From Paenibacillus sp. DMB20 (GTDB taxonomy: Bacteria; Bacillota; Bacilli; Paenibacillales; Paenibacillaceae), in contig NZ_LAZU01000028.1 of NCBI RefSeq assembly GCF_000987955.1, positions 1 to 64,000 of the forward strand: a DNA stretch of 64,000 nucleotides. Reading direction: 5' to 3'. The notes under the pieces are model-generated. The model ran no database searches. It was not told where the DNA came from and saw only the letters and a program-made list of their open reading frames with translations. Position 1 is the first letter of the stretch; every line of letters begins with the position of its first letter. A program made the translations under genes and the position numbers. Of this stretch, positions 8,479 to 19,238 are shown piece after piece.

Positions 8479-10513
8479 GTGAAAATAAAAGAAATATCGG
8501 TTTTAGCGGGTGTCATCGGTATCGTGTTAATGATGATCCTTCCGATCCCGGTTTGGCTCTTGGATGTGCTGCTTGTCATCAACATCTCGCTGGCGCTCAT
8601 CATTTTGCTGGTAGCCATGAATACGAAGGAAGCGCTGGACTTTTCCATTTTTCCTTCTCTTCTATTAATAACGACTTTATTCCGTTTGTCCCTGAACATT
8701 TCCACCACGAAGCTGATTTTATCCAAGGGAGAAGCGGGCGAAGTGGTCGCCACATTCGGAAGCTGGATCGCCGGAGGCGAGATCGCGATCGGTTTTATCG
8801 TGTTCCTGATCCTGGTGGTTGTACAGTTTATCGTCATCACGAAAGGCTCCGAGCGGGTGGCCGAGGTCGCGGCCCGCTTCACCCTCGATGCGATGCCGGG
8901 GAAACAGATGAGTATCGATGCCGATTTGAACGCGGGCATGATCAATGAAACCCAGGCCCGGGAACGGCGGCGCAAAGTCGAGCGCGAGGCCGATTTTTAC
9001 GGAGCGATGGACGGTGCCAGCAAATTCGTTAAAGGGGATGCCATCGCCTCGATCATCATCCTGATCATCAACCTGATCGGCGGTTTTATTATCGGGATAT
9101 CGATTCACGGCATGCCTTTCGAGGACGCGATGAGCACTTACTCGATCCTTACGATCGGCGACGGTCTCGTCAGCCAGATTCCGGCCCTGTTGATATCGAC
9201 GGCCGCCGGCCTGATCGTTACCCGTGCGTCCTCGGAAGGCAATCTGTCCGAGGATTTGACCGGGCAGCTCTTCTCTTATCCGAGATTGATGTACATCGTT
9301 GCGGCAACCGTAACTTTGCTCGGGTTGTTCACGCCGATTCACTTTATTACGACATTCCCGATCGCGATCCTGCTGTTCATTGCCGCCAGACGGATGCAGA
9401 GCAACCTGGACCGGAGGCAGGTGGAGGTCGAGCAGATGGAGGAGGAGCAGCAGATCGAGGAGGTTCGGAGCCCGGAAAGCGTCATCAACCTGCTGCAGGT
9501 GGATCCGATCGAATTCGAATTCGGCTACGGGCTGATCCCGCTGGCCGACACCCAGCAGGGCGGGGACCTGCTCGACCGGATCATCATGATCCGGAGACAA
9601 TGTGCGCTTGAAATGGGCCTTGTCGTACCGGTCATTCGGATTCGCGACAATATTCAACTAAAACCGAACGAATACGTCATCAAAATTAAAGGGAATGCCG
9701 TCGGCGGCGGTGAATTATTATTAAATCACTACCTAGCCATGAGTCCGGGTTATGAAGACGATTCGGTAAGCGGAATTGAAACGACCGAACCGGCTTTCGG
9801 CCTGCCGGCCCTTTGGATTGACGAGGCGGGTAAAGAACGTGCCGAGCTCGCCGGTTATACGGTTGTCGATCCTCCGTCCGTCGTTGCCACGCATTTAACC
9901 GAACTGATCAAGCGTCATGCCCATGAGCTGCTCGGCCGTCAGGAGACGAAAACGCTTGTCGACAATATCCGGGAAAATTATCCTGTGCTTGTCGACGACC
10001 TGATTCCGTCGGTTCTTACGATCGGCGATGTTCAGAAGGTGCTGGCCAAGCTTTTGCGGGAGAAAATTTCGATCCGGGATTTGGTCACCATTTTTGAAAC
10101 CCTTGCTGATTACGGACAGTACTCCAAGGATCCTGACGTGCTAACGGAATACGTAAGACAGGCTCTGTCGCGCCAAATCACCCAACAGTATGCCCAGGAA
10201 GGCGAAGCCATGAAAGTCATTACCGTCGGGCCGGCTTTGGAGAAAAAAAATTGCGGAAAGCGTGCAGCAGAGCGATCAGGGAAGCTACCTTGCGATGGAT
10301 CCGGTATCTACCCAAAGCATTTTCCAAAAGCTCGGCGAGCAGGTGAACCGGCTGATTCAAATGGGCCAGCAGCCTGTGCTGCTGACGTCCCCGGCCATCC
10401 GGATGTATCTTCGCCAGGTGATCGAGCGCAGCATGCAGGACATTCCGGTCCTTTCCTACAGCGAGCTGGAGCCTAATGTCGAAATTCAGAGCGTCGGAGT
10501 GGTGAACCTATGA
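8479..10513 (+). CDS. flhA: Flagellar export protein FlhA (frameshift)
   Basis: About 677 aa after repair, the usual length. There are about eight membrane segments in residues 1-320, including the conserved FHIPEP-type loop (RFTLDAMPGKQMSIDADLNAG), followed by a large cytosolic domain that docks export substrates. An A8 run at 10243-10250, where A7 is expected (LEKKIAES), shifts the frame near residue 590. The true C-terminus continues from there and ends at 10513, overlapping flhF (ATGA). Without repair the last 90 residues would be replaced. Confidence 0.92.
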
Positions 10514-11929
10514 GAGTGAAACGGTATATTGTCGACACGATGCCGGAAGCGATGCAGCACATACGAAATGATCTTGGCGGCGATGCCGTGATCCTGAGCT
10601 CCAAGGAAGTAAAAGTAGGCGGATTTATGGGCTTGTTTTCAAAGAAAAAAATCGAGGTCATCGCGGCCGTCGAAAAAGAGGAAAAGCCCAAAAACACCCC
10701 TTCTGCCATGCCTGCGGCACCTGTACCGAGAAGCTCGGTGCCGCAGGCCTATTAAAAAAACAGCCGAAAGCTCAAAGCCGCCGGAAAGCAGGGAGCCCGG
10801 AACCGAGGGAGCGATGACCATCAAGGAACCCGAATCCGGAAAAACGCCGGAACGGGAACAGGCCGCCAGTGATTTTGCCGCTGCTTTTGCTCAGGCGGCA
10901 GCCGCAGAATCCTTGAAGGCCGATGCGAATGCGGAACGGTTGATTGTGCCAGATCCGGCTCCCGGTCATGCGCTCGTGAAAGAGGAGAAGGCCGAATACA
11001 GCACGTCTCCGGCCGAAACAGCCTCCTCCTCTTCGACGGCAAGAATGGCGTCGGAACAAAAAATGCTGGAAGAGCTGCGGGAGATGAAGGAGTGGATCGC
11101 CAGGCTTTCGCGGCAAAACTTGCAGAAAAGAGAGCTTCCGGGGCCTTTGGACTCCATCCGTGAGCGGCTGATCCGCCAGGATGTTTCGCCGCATTTGGCG
11201 GATCGTTGGCTCTCGGCCGCAGTCGATGAATGGAGCGCCGGCGGGATGTCCTGGTCCGACGAACAGATTCGGGCTTCCTTCACTAAACAGGTGGAATCGT
11301 TTCTTGAAGGACGATTTGGCGGGGGATTGCAGGCGGAAACCCGCATTGTTTACATCGCGGGCCCGACCGGTGTCGGAAAGACGACCACGATCGCCAAGCT
11401 GGCGGCAGAGCAGCTGTTCAAATACCGCCGAAAGGTCGGTTTCATCACATCGGACACCTATCGGATCTCTGCGGTAGATCAGCTGCGGACCTATGCTTCG
11501 ATTCTTAATGTTCCGCTTGAGGTGGTGCAGTCCCCGGGTGATATGCAGCGTGCCATGCAGCGTCTTGAAGCGTGCGATTTGATTCTCATGGATACCGCCG
11601 GAAGGAATTACAGGAACGAACTGCTTGTCTCCGAGCTGCAAAGCCTGCTGCTGCCAAGGGACCGCAGCGAAACCTATCTGGTGCTGAGCCTTACTTCGAA
11701 GAGCAGCGACATGATTGAGATCACGGAACATTTCAGCAAATTCGGCCTGGACAAAGTGATCTTTACGAAGCTGGACGAGACGGGAAGTTACGGGCCCATG
11801 TTCGATCTTCTGGATGCCCATCCGTTAATGCTCTCGTATATGACGAACGGACAAAATGTGCCTGATGATCTTCTAATGCCCGATTCAGGGATGCTGACGG
11901 ATCTTCTGATTGGAGAAACACGGCTATGA
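10510..11929 (+). CDS. flhF: SRP-type GTPase FlhF (frameshift)
   Basis: About 472 aa after repair. The N-terminal B domain opens MRVKRYIVDTMPEAMQHI. A low-complexity linker follows, then the NG GTPase domain with the P-loop GPTGVGKTTTIAKLA and the DTAGR motif. FlhF places the flagellar basal body with FlhG. The frame shifts by +1 in the linker, somewhere in about 10680-10760. The most economical site is TTAAAAAAA at 10752-10760, where removing one T restores reading (QAYKKTAESS). Shortening the A run alone would leave the TAA stop, unlike the other breaks. Confidence 0.88.
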
Positions 11930-12807
11930 CGGACCAGGCCCAATCCCTTAGACAACTGGTTTATGCCAGATCGGAAAGACCATCCGATCCCGCGAAAAAG
12001 ACAGCGAAGATCATTACGGTTACAAGCGGCAAGGGAGGAGTCGGCAAATCCAATTTCACTTTGAATTTTGCCTTGGCGCTTAAATCCTTGGGACGAAAAG
12101 TACTGGTGTTTGATGCGGATATCGGGATGGCCAACATCGATGTTTTGATCGGGGTATCCTCAAAGCTAAGTCTGTACCATCTGCTTCGAAAGGAAAAAAG
12201 CGTCGAAGAGGTCATTCAGTACGGACCGAATGGGCTGCCCTTCATAGCCGGAGGATCGGGGATCGCGGAGATGTTCGCATTATCCGAGGAAGATTTGAAC
12301 TATTTTGTAGCCCAAATTGAACGGATCTCCGAGGGGATGGATTACATCCTTTTCGATACAGGGGCCGGTCTTTCCAGGGAAAATATGAAGTTCATCACTT
12401 CAGCCGATCATTGCCTCGTGGTGACAACTCCCGAGCCGACATCGATTACGGATGCCTACGCCTTGATCAAAGTCGTTCACGGAAGCCATCCGGAGGTTCC
12501 TTTCACGCTGGTCGTTAACCGTGCGGGGGACGAGTCGGAAGCGAGACAGGCTTCCGATAAGATCATACTGACGGCCCGAAGGTTTCTTGAACTGGACATT
12601 CGGATGCTGGGATTTGTACGGGAAGATATCCATGTGGTGAAATCCGTTAAACGCCAGTATCCTTTCTATCTCGCTTATCCCAGAAGCGAAGCGGCCCGCG
12701 ACGTTCAACGGCTCGCCCTTCGCTACCTGGCCGTTCCGGCTTCGGCCGAGAGCGCGTCCCATATGGGAATTAAAGGATTTATGCAGCGCTTGCTCAAAAG
12801 AACATAG
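11926..12807 (+). CDS. flhG: MinD-like ATPase FlhG (YlxH)
   Basis: 293 aa. Deviant Walker A motif GKGGVGKSNFTLN (about residues 31-43), switch region FDADIGMANIDV, and FDTGAGLS. FlhG controls flagellar number and position by activating FlhF GTP hydrolysis. The start overlaps the flhF stop (ATGA). Confidence 0.9.
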   Translation: MTDQAQSLRQLVYARSERPSDPAKKTAKIITVTSGKGGVGKSNFTLNFALALKSLGRKVLVFDADIGMANIDVLIGVSSKLSLYHLLRKEKSVEEVIQYGPNGLPFIAGGSGIAEMFALSEEDLNYFVAQIERISEGMDYILFDTGAGLSRENMKFITSADHCLVVTTPEPTSITDAYALIKVVHGSHPEVPFTLVVNRAGDESEARQASDKIILTARRFLELDIRMLGFVREDIHVVKSVKRQYPFYLAYPRSEAARDVQRLALRYLAVPASAESASHMGIKGFMQRLLKRT

Positions 12808-12845
12808 GATTCTTTTTGAACTAATGGGGAACTGAGGTGACAGCA

Positions 12846-14237
12846 ATGACGCCACATCGCGTTCTGGTGGTCGATGATTCTCGATTCATGCGCAGAATTA
12901 TTTCGGATTTGATCGAAAGGGACCCTCGGTTCCAAGTCGTCGGCACGGCAAACAACGGCACGGAAGCTGTTGCCAAGTGCAGGGAATATGATCCGGATAT
13001 CATTACGATGGATGTCGAAATGCCCGAAATGAACGGACTTGAAGCGTTAAAAATGATTATGAGCGAGCGGCCGAAACCCGTCATCATGCTGTCCGGCATC
13101 AATGAGCAGGGGATGAAGGAAACGATTATCGCTTTGGAAACGGGCGCTTTCGATTTTATCCGCAAGCCTTCCATATCCAATGCCCAGGATATTGAGCAGG
13201 TTGGCCGGGAACTGGTCAAGCAGTTGAATGCAGCGATGCAGGCCAAGGAACGGAGGGCCTTGTGGGAGGAGGAAGAGCAAAAGCGCCGGGAAACCGCAAA
13301 AACGATTCCTCTTTCGCCAAGGCCTTCGGATCGTCAGCCGCGGGTCGGCCCGGAGCAGAACATGGAAATCTTCAAAAAAAAAAGCTCACAAAGAAAACCA
13401 TGCGTTGCCGGGACGAAGCGGAACGACGCCGTTCCCCCTTCCGTTCAGGCGAAGAAGGACAAGCCGTCTCCTGCCGATAAGAACAAGGAGAACGCAAAGG
13501 TGGAAGCCGGTACGGGTACCGCCATGCGAGGCCGCGTTAATATTGAAGCGGTTAAACCGCCTTCGAAAATGAAGCTTGAAACAAGTCGGCCGGTCCGCGT
13601 TTCGGCCCAGGAGGAAATTCCTCACATCCGAAGTTCCCGGACCGGCTCCGATTATGACCAACTTGTTGCGGTCGGCTGCTCCACCGGCGGGCCGCGGGCG
13701 TTGAAAGCCTTGCTGGAAAGTTTGCCGGCGGATTTTCCGGCTCCCGTGGTCATCGTGCAGCACATGCCGCCAAACTTCACCAAATCTCTTGCCCAGCGTC
13801 TCCATTCCTTCAGTCCGCTAAACGTAACCGAAGCGGAGCATGGCATGATATTGCAGCCCGGTTGCGCGTACATCGCCCCAGGCGGCAGCCATATGACGGT
13901 CGACCGCTCCAATACGGGGGAATACCGCATCACGCTTTCCAAGGGGGACCCTTGCAACGGCCATCGTCCTTCCGTGGATGTGCTGTTCGAATCCTTGCTG
14001 CCGCTTACGGAACTGAAACGCCATGCCGTGCTTATGACGGGGATGGGAGGCGACGGAGCGAGGATGATGAAAAAACTCTACGACTCGGGGGTAACCTCGA
14101 CGTTTGCGGAAAGCGAAGAAACATGCGTGGTATACGGAATGCCGCGAACGGCCGTTGAGCTTGGCTGCGTAAGTCATATACTTCCTCTGCAGCAAATTGC
14201 AGGGCGATTGGTTCAAGCAGTAAATAACGGAAAGTGA
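12846..14237 (+). CDS. cheB: Chemotaxis protein-glutamate methylesterase CheB
   Basis: 463 aa. Receiver domain with D10/D11 and phosphoacceptor D56; a long basic/Pro-rich linker (about residues 135-265); then the methylesterase domain with catalytic Ser in GCSTGGPRALK, His in IVQHMPP and Asp in GMGGDGARMMK. It removes methyl groups from receptors and deamidates them. The linker is much longer than the usual CheB hinge and contains an A10 run (13374-13383) that stays in frame, although the linker would tolerate local errors. ATG 12846 follows GAGGTGA; an in-frame GTG at 12837 is less likely. Confidence 0.92.
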   Translation: MTPHRVLVVDDSRFMRRIISDLIERDPRFQVVGTANNGTEAVAKCREYDPDIITMDVEMPEMNGLEALKMIMSERPKPVIMLSGINEQGMKETIIALETGAFDFIRKPSISNAQDIEQVGRELVKQLNAAMQAKERRALWEEEEQKRRETAKTIPLSPRPSDRQPRVGPEQNMEIFKKKSSQRKPCVAGTKRNDAVPPSVQAKKDKPSPADKNKENAKVEAGTGTAMRGRVNIEAVKPPSKMKLETSRPVRVSAQEEIPHIRSSRTGSDYDQLVAVGCSTGGPRALKALLESLPADFPAPVVIVQHMPPNFTKSLAQRLHSFSPLNVTEAEHGMILQPGCAYIAPGGSHMTVDRSNTGEYRITLSKGDPCNGHRPSVDVLFESLLPLTELKRHAVLMTGMGGDGARMMKKLYDSGVTSTFAESEETCVVYGMPRTAVELGCVSHILPLQQIAGRLVQAVNNGK

Positions 14238-14260
14238 ACTCATGGAGGAGGTGTCTCACG

Positions 14261-16339
14261 ATGGACATGAATCAATATTTAACCATGTTTATTGATGAGT
14301 CGAATGATCATCTGCAATCATTAAATGAAAACATGCTTCAACTGGAGAGCGACCCCAGCGATTTGGGGATTGTACAGGTGATCTTCAGGTCAGCCCATAC
14401 CCTGAAGGGGATGGCGGCAACGATGGGGTTTGAGGACCTTGCGTCGCTCACCCACCAAATGGAAAACGTGCTGGACCTGGTTCGGAATGAAAAGCTGAAG
14501 ATGCAGGATTTTATTTTCGATACTCTATTTAAAAGCTTGGACGCGCTGGAATCCATGGTTCAGGACATTGTTCAGGGGGGAGAGGGAAAGGCCGATGTTT
14601 CCCCCATCGTAGCCTCGCTGCAAGCCATCGTTCGGGGAGAAGGTGCTGGAGATTCTGCGGCATCCGCCGGTTCCGCCCAGCCAGAGGCCGTTCCGGCCAT
14701 GGCGGGAATTGAACTGGACGAGTTTCAACTTTCCGTGCTGGATCAATCGATTACGGAAGGCCACAAGGTGCTTTACATTCAGGTTAAACTCCGGGATGAC
14801 TGCCAGCTGAAGGCTGTTCGCGCCTATATGGTTTTTGAGCTGCTCGAGCGCTCCGGCGAAATCGTCAAAACGCACCCGGACGTGCAGGATATCGAGCAGG
14901 GTGAGTTTGAATCCTCTTTCTCGCTTTACTTCATAACGCAAAAAGAAGCGGCAGACATGGAAACGCAAATCATGAACATCTCCGAGATCGATACCGTAAC
15001 GGTTGTTTCTCTTGATCACGAATCCCTCCAGCAGATGGTTCAGCAAAGCGCTGCGACGGCCGAGGCGGTTAAAGAGGAAAAATCCGAAACGGCAGCGTCC
15101 CCTTCCCCTGCTGCGGCAGGAGCCGGACCGAAATCGGCTGCAGCCGGCGGAGCCAAGAGCCCGGCCAAAACTTCCGGCGCCCCTGCACCATCCCGAACCA
15201 TTCGGGTAGACATCGAGCGGTTGGACGTCCTCATGAATCTGTTCAGTGAGCTTTTGATCGACCGGGTACGGCTGGAACAGCTTGCAAGCGATGCGAAGAA
15301 TCAGGAACTGACGGATACGGTAGAGCATATGAGCCGCGTAAGCAGCGACTTGCAGAACATCGTTTTGAAGCTCCGGATGGTGCCGGTGGATACGGTATTC
15401 AACCGTTTCCCAAGAATGGTTCGCGACCTTGCCAAGTCGTTGGACAAAAAGATTGACTTGGTCATTACCGGAGCGGAAACCGAGCTGGACCGGACGGTCA
15501 TTGACGAAATTGGCGACCCGCTTGTCCATTTGCTCCGGAATTCGGTCGATCACGGGATCGAGCCGGTTGCCGACAGGATTGCCGCAGGCAAACCGGAAAC
15601 GGGAACCGTTCACCTGCGCGCTTTTCACAGCGGCAACCATGTGTTTATCGAAATCGAAGACGACGGACGCGGAATCATCCGTGAGAACATCGTGAAGAGC
15701 GCGATCAAGAAGGGCGTCGTCACCGAAGAGCAGGCGGCGGCCATGTCCGACGAAGAGGCGCATCAGCTGTTGTTCGCGCCGGGCTTCAGCACGGCCGAGA
15801 AAATCTCGGACGTTTCCGGGCGCGGCGTCGGCCTTGACGTGGTCAAATCAAAAATCAATGCGCTTGGCGGGAACGTGACCATATACTCCACTCCGGGCAA
15901 AGGCACGAACTTCTCGGTTCAGCTCCCGCTGACGCTGTCCATCATTGCCGCCATGCTGATCAAAATGGGCTCCGAGAAGTATGCGATACCGTTGACGTCC
16001 ATCGTGGAAACCGGAATTGTAAAGAAAGGGCAAGTCCGTACCGTTCACGGAAACCGGATGATCCAGTTCCGGGAGACGCATATTCCGATCATTTCACTCA
16101 GCCGCATTTTCGAGGTTCCCGATTTTGACGAATCGACCGAAGAAGAAACCGAAATCGTCGTGATCCGAAAAGGAGACCGGCTTGCGGCTCTGGCTATTGA
16201 CGATTTTATCGGCCAAAACGAGATCGTGCTGAAAAACCTGGGCAAATATTTGCCGGCCATCCAGGGCGTATCGGGCGCCACCATTCTCGGCGACGGTCAA
16301 GTGGCGCTTATTCTCGATCCGAATGCCTTTATCAAGTAA
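14261..16339 (+). CDS. cheA: Chemotaxis histidine kinase CheA
   Basis: 692 aa. P1 Hpt domain with phosphorylated H46 (SAHTLKGMAATMG), P2 CheY/CheB-binding domain, an Ala/Pro-rich linker (about residues 275-315), P3 dimerisation helices, P4 kinase domain (LLRNSVDHGIE, EDDGRGI, GRGVGLDVVKS) and a P5 CheW-like domain. It phosphorylates CheY and CheB. The strong site GGAGGAGG precedes ATG 14261. Confidence 0.95.
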   Translation: MDMNQYLTMFIDESNDHLQSLNENMLQLESDPSDLGIVQVIFRSAHTLKGMAATMGFEDLASLTHQMENVLDLVRNEKLKMQDFIFDTLFKSLDALESMVQDIVQGGEGKADVSPIVASLQAIVRGEGAGDSAASAGSAQPEAVPAMAGIELDEFQLSVLDQSITEGHKVLYIQVKLRDDCQLKAVRAYMVFELLERSGEIVKTHPDVQDIEQGEFESSFSLYFITQKEAADMETQIMNISEIDTVTVVSLDHESLQQMVQQSAATAEAVKEEKSETAASPSPAAAGAGPKSAAAGGAKSPAKTSGAPAPSRTIRVDIERLDVLMNLFSELLIDRVRLEQLASDAKNQELTDTVEHMSRVSSDLQNIVLKLRMVPVDTVFNRFPRMVRDLAKSLDKKIDLVITGAETELDRTVIDEIGDPLVHLLRNSVDHGIEPVADRIAAGKPETGTVHLRAFHSGNHVFIEIEDDGRGIIRENIVKSAIKKGVVTEEQAAAMSDEEAHQLLFAPGFSTAEKISDVSGRGVGLDVVKSKINALGGNVTIYSTPGKGTNFSVQLPLTLSIIAAMLIKMGSEKYAIPLTSIVETGIVKKGQVRTVHGNRMIQFRETHIPIISLSRIFEVPDFDESTEEETEIVVIRKGDRLAALAIDDFIGQNEIVLKNLGKYLPAIQGVSGATILGDGQVALILDPNAFIK

Positions 16340-16400
16340 CGTTTGTCAAAGCTAGCGGCACCTGTTTCCAAAAGGTGTGAACACATAGGGAGGGTTTAAC

Positions 16401-16862
16401 ATGGGTGAAGAAATCAAGGTTATCGTCTTTAAGCTCGGAAACGAGGAATACGGAATCGAAGTGGACAAGGTGCAGACGATCGAAAGGCTGATGCCGATTA
16501 CGCGGGTGCCCAAGACGTTTGCGTTTGTCAAAGGGGTTATCAATCTTCGCGGAGTCGTCATTCCGGTCATTGACCTTCGCGGTCGTTTCGGTCTTCCGGA
16601 AGTGGAGCATACCGACCAGACGCGGATTATTATCGTTGCCGTGAATGAAATGCAGGTCGGCTTCATTGTGGACTCGGCGAGCGACGTCATCGATTTGGAC
16701 AGCGACAATATCGATTCTCCTCCTGAAGTGGTCGGGGGCATTAAAGCGAAGTATCTGCGCGGCGTAGCGAAAATCGGAGAGGAACGGCTGCTTGTCATGC
16801 TGAACCTGTCCGAAGTGCTTAACAAAAGCGAAATTATCCAGCTCGAAGGGCTTGAGGACTAG
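16401..16862 (+). CDS. cheW: Chemotaxis coupling protein CheW
   Basis: 153 aa CheW domain (KVIVFKLGNEEYGIEVDKV, then INLRGVVIPVIDLRGRFG). It bridges receptors and CheA. GGGAGGG precedes the ATG, and cheC begins 3 nt after the stop. Confidence 0.95.
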   Translation: MGEEIKVIVFKLGNEEYGIEVDKVQTIERLMPITRVPKTFAFVKGVINLRGVVIPVIDLRGRFGLPEVEHTDQTRIIIVAVNEMQVGFIVDSASDVIDLDSDNIDSPPEVVGGIKAKYLRGVAKIGEERLLVMLNLSEVLNKSEIIQLEGLED

Positions 16863-16865
16863 GCG

Positions 16866-17492
16866 GTGGAGCTGTTTAAGCACGGCAAGGACTTCAAAAT
16901 GGACGTCCTCAAAGAGGTGGGGAACATCGGGGCGGGCAACGCCGCTACCGCCCTTTCAAGACTGCTGGACAAACCGATCGATATGGCGGTTCCGAAGGTT
17001 CAGCTGCTGACTTTTGATGAAATTGCCGAAAGCGTTGGCGGAGCCGAGCGTATCGTACTTGCCGTTTTTCTGCGGGTTGAAGGGGATGCGCCGGGAAACT
17101 TGTTTTTTATCATGAGTCCGGAGGCCGGAAAAAATCTGCTTCAGCGCCTCGCCGGAATTGAAGTATCGGAAGACGGCGATTTTACGGAAATGGAGCAGTC
17201 TGCCATCAATGAGATCGGCAACATTTTGGCGGGGTCCTATCTGTCGTCTCTGGCGGACTTCACCAAGCTTTCGATGACGCCAACCGTTCCGGGATTGGCG
17301 ATGGATATGGCGGGAGCCATCCTGAGTTACGGACTTCTGCAGTTTGGAGAAATGGGGGACGATGCCTTGCTGATCAACACGACGTTTCTTGAAGGGCAAC
17401 ACGAAGTGGAGGGTCAATTTTTCCTGATCCCGGATCCCCAGTCTTTTGCTCAAATATTCGAAGCTTTGGGAGTGCCTCTTGGGAATGATTGA
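16866..17492 (+). CDS. cheC: CheY-P phosphatase CheC
   Basis: 208 aa, the B. subtilis length. Both phosphatase motifs are present: EVGNIGAGNA (E17, N20) and EIGNILAGSY in the second half. CheC binds CheD and removes phosphate from CheY-P for adaptation. GTG start. The 3' end overlaps the cheD start by 8 nt. Confidence 0.93.
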   Translation: MELFKHGKDFKMDVLKEVGNIGAGNAATALSRLLDKPIDMAVPKVQLLTFDEIAESVGGAERIVLAVFLRVEGDAPGNLFFIMSPEAGKNLLQRLAGIEVSEDGDFTEMEQSAINEIGNILAGSYLSSLADFTKLSMTPTVPGLAMDMAGAILSYGLLQFGEMGDDALLINTTFLEGQHEVEGQFFLIPDPQSFAQIFEALGVPLGND

Positions 17493-17982
17493 AGAACAAA
17501 GTGTGGTAAAAGTGGCGATGGCGGATTTAAACGTCGCGGGTCCCGGCGGGATTTTACGTACAACAGGACTTGGATCTTGCGTAGGTCTGACATTGTACGA
17601 CCCGCTGTTGAAGATCGGCGGCATGGCTCATGTCATGCTTCCGTCTTCTTCCATCGCCAGAGAGGGACAGCTGAACCTGGCCAAGTATGCGGATACGGCT
17701 ATTCCTGTGCTGCTGAACAAGCTTAAGAGCATGGGCGCTTCACAAGCAAGGCTCGTGGCCAAAATGGCCGGAGGAGCCCAAATGTTTGCTTTCGCCGGCG
17801 CGGGCGACAGCATGCGGATCGGCCCGCGCAACGTGGAGTCCTGCAAGGCCGGGCTGGAACAACTGCGGATTCCGCTCATCGGCGAAGATACCGGCGGAAA
17901 TTACGGACGGACTGTGGAATTGGACTGCGCAACGGGTAATTTTATCATACGCAGCGTACAAAAGGGCATAAAGGAATTGTAG
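17485..17982 (+). CDS. cheD: Chemoreceptor glutamine deamidase CheD
   Basis: 165 aa. The family triad is visible: T26/T27, C32 in TTGLGSCVGL and H49 in GGMAHVMLP. It deamidates receptor glutamines and is regulated by CheC. ATG 17485 lies inside the end of cheC, which supports coupling; the alternative upstream start at 17446 adds residues unlike the family. Confidence 0.92.
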   Translation: MIEEQSVVKVAMADLNVAGPGGILRTTGLGSCVGLTLYDPLLKIGGMAHVMLPSSSIAREGQLNLAKYADTAIPVLLNKLKSMGASQARLVAKMAGGAQMFAFAGAGDSMRIGPRNVESCKAGLEQLRIPLIGEDTGGNYGRTVELDCATGNFIIRSVQKGIKEL

Positions 17983-17984
17983 CC

Positions 17985-18401
17985 ATGATAGGAAAACTTC
18001 GATATAACTTGTGGGCCGGCGCGGCCGGATTCATATTTACGTTTCTTTTCTCCATTCGCAATAACCTTTGGTTAACCAGTCTGAACCGGGCAATTATAGC
18101 TTTTGCCGCGTGGTTTCTGCTCGCATACCTGTTGAGATGGGTATTTACGCTGGCTTTTGCGCCTGCCGATCTTTCAGCAAAGCAAAACGTAACGGATGCG
18201 GGGCCCGAGGAACAGGTAGGCGCCAGGTTCGACATGACGACGCCGTCTCAAGATGACGAAGAATTAATGAATCTTTTAAAACAGGAACCTGAGAACAAGC
18301 CGGAGGGCGGCGCATTTGTTCCATTAGACCCGCCCAAGCTGGTTTCAAACAAGAATCCCGAAGAACTGGCCAAGGCCGTTCGTCACCTGACAGAAAAATA
18401 A
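17985..18401 (+). CDS. Small membrane protein of unknown function between cheD and sigD
   Basis: 138 aa. Two hydrophobic segments (about residues 9-24 and 34-56) are followed by a charged, Pro-rich cytosolic tail. It begins 3 nt after the cheD stop, so it is clearly in the operon. I do not recognise a family. B. subtilis has no gene here. It may be a lineage-specific motility accessory protein, but nothing in the sequence states a function. Confidence 0.75.
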   Translation: MIGKLRYNLWAGAAGFIFTFLFSIRNNLWLTSLNRAIIAFAAWFLLAYLLRWVFTLAFAPADLSAKQNVTDAGPEEQVGARFDMTTPSQDDEELMNLLKQEPENKPEGGAFVPLDPPKLVSNKNPEELAKAVRHLTEK

Positions 18402-18416
18402 GGATGGTGAAGGCAA

Positions 18417-19206
18417 TTGGACGAGCGTAAAGCTTCTCCCCTGAATCATGCGGATTTGTGGACTGCATGGAAGGAAAATGGAGACCAAGAAGCGAAAAAA
18501 GAAACTGATCGAAAATCATTTGCACATCGTTGACTATGTTTCCAGCCGTTTGGCAATTGGACTTCCCCGAAATGTTTCCAAGGGAGATTTGGCCAGCAAT
18601 GGAGTAATGGGTCTGATTGATGCCATTGAGAAGTTTGATTATAAACGCGGATTGCAATTTGAAACCTATGCTTCATGGAGGGTTCGGGGCGCTATCCTGG
18701 ATTCGCTGAGACAGGGGGACTGGGTTCCGCGTTCCGTCCGCGAAAAAGCCAAAAGAATCGAAACCGCATACCAGCAGCTGGAACAAAAATATTTACGGAC
18801 GGTCAGCGACTCAGAGATGAGCGAATACCTCCAGGTTTCGGAAAAGGAGTTCAGGCATATGCTGCAGGAAGTGGCCGTCATGACGCTGAATTCGCTGGAG
18901 GATCCGATCCGCGAAGAGGAATCGGAGACCCGCATGTCGCTCTTGGTGGATGAGAAAGCGAAAAATCCGGACCATAAGGTACATGAATTTTATCTTAAGG
19001 AAGCTCTTGTCAAGGGAATCGGCAAGCTGACGGAGAAGGAAAAAACGGTAGTCTCGTTGCTTTATTACGAGGATTTGTCGCTCAGCGAGATAGCCGAGGT
19101 CATGTCCTTGTCGCCGTCCCGGATATCGCAGCTTCATTCGAAAGCGATATTAAGGCTGAGGGCTGCTCTGGAAAAGGACAAGGATCTTTTGATGCAGAAT
19201 GATTGA
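18417..19206 (+). CDS. sigD: Flagellar/motility sigma factor SigD (frameshift)
   Basis: About 262 aa after repair. Region 2 (HIVDYVSSRLAIGLP, GLIDAIEKFD, FETYASWRVRGAILDSLR) and the region 4 helix-turn-helix (SLSEIAEVMSLSPSRISQLHSKA) match SigD/FliA. The TTG start at 18417 follows AAGGATGGTGAAGG. Its reading (DERKASPLNHADLWTAW) resembles the SigD start, but the frame is lost at the A6 run 18495-18500 or the AAA at 18502-18504, one A too many. An ATG at 18448 is only an out-of-frame substitute. SigD transcribes late flagellar, autolysin and chemotaxis genes. Confidence 0.9.
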
Positions 19207-19238
19207 ATTCGGTCATTCGAGGAAGGGGGTTCCATGAA

